Made by a program: the position numbers and the translations under genes. The notes below the pieces were generated by a model. That model was not told where the DNA came from, ran no database searches, and saw nothing but the letters and a program-made list of their open reading frames with translations. From NCBI GenBank assembly GCA_903852955.1, contig CAINSH010000244.1:1-7440 (forward strand): a stretch of 7,440 nucleotides of DNA, read 5' to 3'. Below, one piece after another: positions 5,930 to 7,440 of the stretch (positions are counted from its first letter, which is position 1; each line of letters starts with the position of its first letter). This DNA is from an uncultured Actinomycetes bacterium. Lineage in GTDB: Bacteria > Actinomycetota > Actinomycetes > Nanopelagicales > Nanopelagicaceae.

Positions 5930-7440
5930 ATGGCATTTGTGCGCGGAGAAGCTAACTCGCTGGGCTGGCGTAATCTAGAAATTGCCCCAGATGAACCACA
6001 TTGTGGACATAGCTTTCCAACTCAAAGCCAACCATTATTAATAATTCATCACTTATCTGATTTACATGTGTGTGATGCGCAATCACCAGCAAGACCTGAG
6101 TATTTAGATCGACATGCAGATCCTGATAGTCCAATTCGCGAACAGGTCGGCACAATCGGTACTTACCGTGCGCATTCAATGCTTTCCCCACACGTTGTTG
6201 AATCAATGGTGCAATCACTTAACACAATAACTCACGGCCCACTTTCTTCTCATCCAATAGCTGGCGCCGTTATTACTGGCGATACAACAGATAATGCCCA
6301 GAAAAATGAAGTTGACTGGTATTTAGCTTTGCTTGATGGCTTAGAGATTCGTCCAGATTCTGGTGATTTCACACAGTATGAAGGCGTTATCGATGACGGT
6401 GCTGAACATTACGACACTCGATATTGGCATCCTCACGGAACACCGCCAGGAAAAGAAGATGACGATGCCCGAGCAAAATATGGCTTTCCTTTAGTTCCTA
6501 ATCTTCTTAATTCTTGTCGCGCACCTTTTAAAGCAACCGGTTTAAATTTTCCTTGGTTTGCAGTTCATGGAAACCACGACGCATTACTTCAAGGAACCGT
6601 GGCACCTTCAAAAGAGTTTATAAATGAGATGGTGGGGCCAAAGCGGTACACAGCATTGCCAACTACTACACCCCTATTTGAAGTTTTGATGCAATTCCGC
6701 GAAGTTGGACCTGCAAGTTATCCATCTGCCGATGATGCTCCATATGTATCAGTTGCCGAAGACTTAGAACGCCGTGCGATAGAACGTGGCGAGTATGCGC
6801 AAATGCATCTTGATTCTCCCGGCACACCACGTGGACATGGATTTACCGAAGAGAACGCTAAAAACAAAACTATGTACTACACAACCAATCTGCAGGGTGT
6901 AAAACTCATTGTTATAGATAGCGTCAATCACTTTGGTGGGTGGCAAGGTTCACTTGATCTAGAACAGTTTGAGTGGCTTGAAAAAGAAGTTGCAGCAGCC
7001 GATCGCCCCGTGGTTTTGGCGTCACATCATCCTCTTAGCAAAATGTTTAATGATTATGCACCTGTCGGTCGACGCGTATGTTTAGCTGAAATTCAAACAA
7101 TGCTACTTAAATACCCACAAGTGATTGCTTGGCTTGCAGGTCACGAGCATCGACATCACATTGAATGGATTGGACCGCAAGAAGAAGTAACAGGGTTCTG
7201 GCAGATTGAAACAGCTTCTCACGCGGACTGGCCACAGCAATCACGCACCGTTGAAATTGTTACCGATGCTGCCGGCGATATTTACTTTGGTTTAACTGTC
7301 GTTGACCATGAAGCTGGCGTGGATTATGCAAAGGCACAAAACCCTCTAGAAATTGCCGCTTTGTCTCGCGCTATTAGTGCAAACGTCTGGCAGAAACGCC
7401 CAGAGCTTGGCGCTAAACATGGAATTGATTGGTGGCTAGG
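5930..7440 (+). CDS. Long-insert metallophosphoesterase (resembles TIGR03767 / PPA1498 family), 3' end cut off
   Basis: This is a calcineurin-like metal-dependent phosphoesterase with 503 codons visible; the end lies outside the window. The metal-site motifs are all present but widely spaced: SDLH (Asp44, His46), GDTTDN (Asp118), GNHD (214-217), SHHP (His366, His367) and GHEH (404-407). The gap of about 95 residues between the GD and GNHD motifs is the long insertion characteristic of this family. The N-terminal VRGEAN (4-9) and EPH (22-24) resemble the segment that usually follows a twin-arginine signal in relatives. Here the protein begins right at that point, and an in-frame TAG at 5879 limits upstream extension, so no signal peptide is visible and it is likely cytoplasmic. 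Start chosen: ATG at 5930, with TAGGAT 7 bases upstream. The substrate is unknown; a phosphodiester or nucleotide is a guess from the superfamily. Confidence 0.85.
   Translation, partial: MAFVRGEANSLGWRNLEIAPDEPHCGHSFPTQSQPLLIIHHLSDLHVCDAQSPARPEYLDRHADPDSPIREQVGTIGTYRAHSMLSPHVVESMVQSLNTITHGPLSSHPIAGAVITGDTTDNAQKNEVDWYLALLDGLEIRPDSGDFTQYEGVIDDGAEHYDTRYWHPHGTPPGKEDDDARAKYGFPLVPNLLNSCRAPFKATGLNFPWFAVHGNHDALLQGTVAPSKEFINEMVGPKRYTALPTTTPLFEVLMQFREVGPASYPSADDAPYVSVAEDLERRAIERGEYAQMHLDSPGTPRGHGFTEENAKNKTMYYTTNLQGVKLIVIDSVNHFGGWQGSLDLEQFEWLEKEVAAADRPVVLASHHPLSKMFNDYAPVGRRVCLAEIQTMLLKYPQVIAWLAGHEHRHHIEWIGPQEEVTGFWQIETASHADWPQQSRTVEIVTDAAGDIYFGLTVVDHEAGVDYAKAQNPLEIAALSRAISANVWQKRPELGAKHGIDWWL

Noticed and set aside
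5952..6218. Open frame of 88 codons on the minus strand opposite the start of the metallophosphoesterase
   Set aside because: The plus-strand frame carries the conserved SDLH motif here. The antisense frame has no motif and no start signal.

Overview
The window looks like a streamlined actinobacterial chromosome of moderate to low GC (mid-40s percent in the lines I counted by hand), most like the freshwater acI/Nanopelagicales group. This assignment is inference. It rests on an actinobacterial-style MoaD (AAARAAAG near the N-terminus, RFAGG at the end), a MoeA with the RDALGP variant, a long-insert metallophosphoesterase of a type I associate with Actinobacteria, very tight gene packing, and apparent leaderless starts. 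All seven genes are housekeeping or metabolic. I see no mobile element, tRNA, rRNA or CRISPR array, and no gene-free stretch longer than about 65 bases.

Left block, minus strand, read right to left. A TauE/SafE-family membrane permease (3140-3874) is followed by an FCD-type GntR regulator (2413-3075). Thirty-one bases later comes a large two-domain flavoenzyme of the dimethylglycine/sarcosine dehydrogenase family (1-2381), which runs off the left edge. The regulator has its own promoter, with a tandem palindromic operator over the -10 box. The simplest reading is an autoregulated gntR-oxidoreductase unit for N-methylated glycine breakdown, feeding one-carbon units to tetrahydrofolate.

Middle block: molybdenum cofactor genes. 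A small MoaD/ThiS sulfur carrier (3897-4142, plus) diverges from tauE and converges on moeA. mobA (5327-5911) and moeA (4167-5330) form a minus-strand pair with a 4-base ATGA overlap. MoaD supplies sulfur to molybdopterin, MoeA inserts molybdate, and MobA adds GMP.

Right block, plus strand. A long metallophosphoesterase (5930 to the right edge) diverges from mobA. It keeps all the calcineurin-like metal motifs but has no export signal.

The most notable signal is in transcription and translation starts. Every gene that opens a transcript (gntR, tauE, moaD, mobA, metallophosphoesterase) has a TANNNT -10 box 6-7 bases before its start codon and no Shine-Dalgarno, as expected for leaderless mRNA. 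The two genes inside operons (oxidoreductase and moeA) have Shine-Dalgarno sequences instead. Both divergent gene pairs appear to share overlapping -10 boxes on opposite strands.
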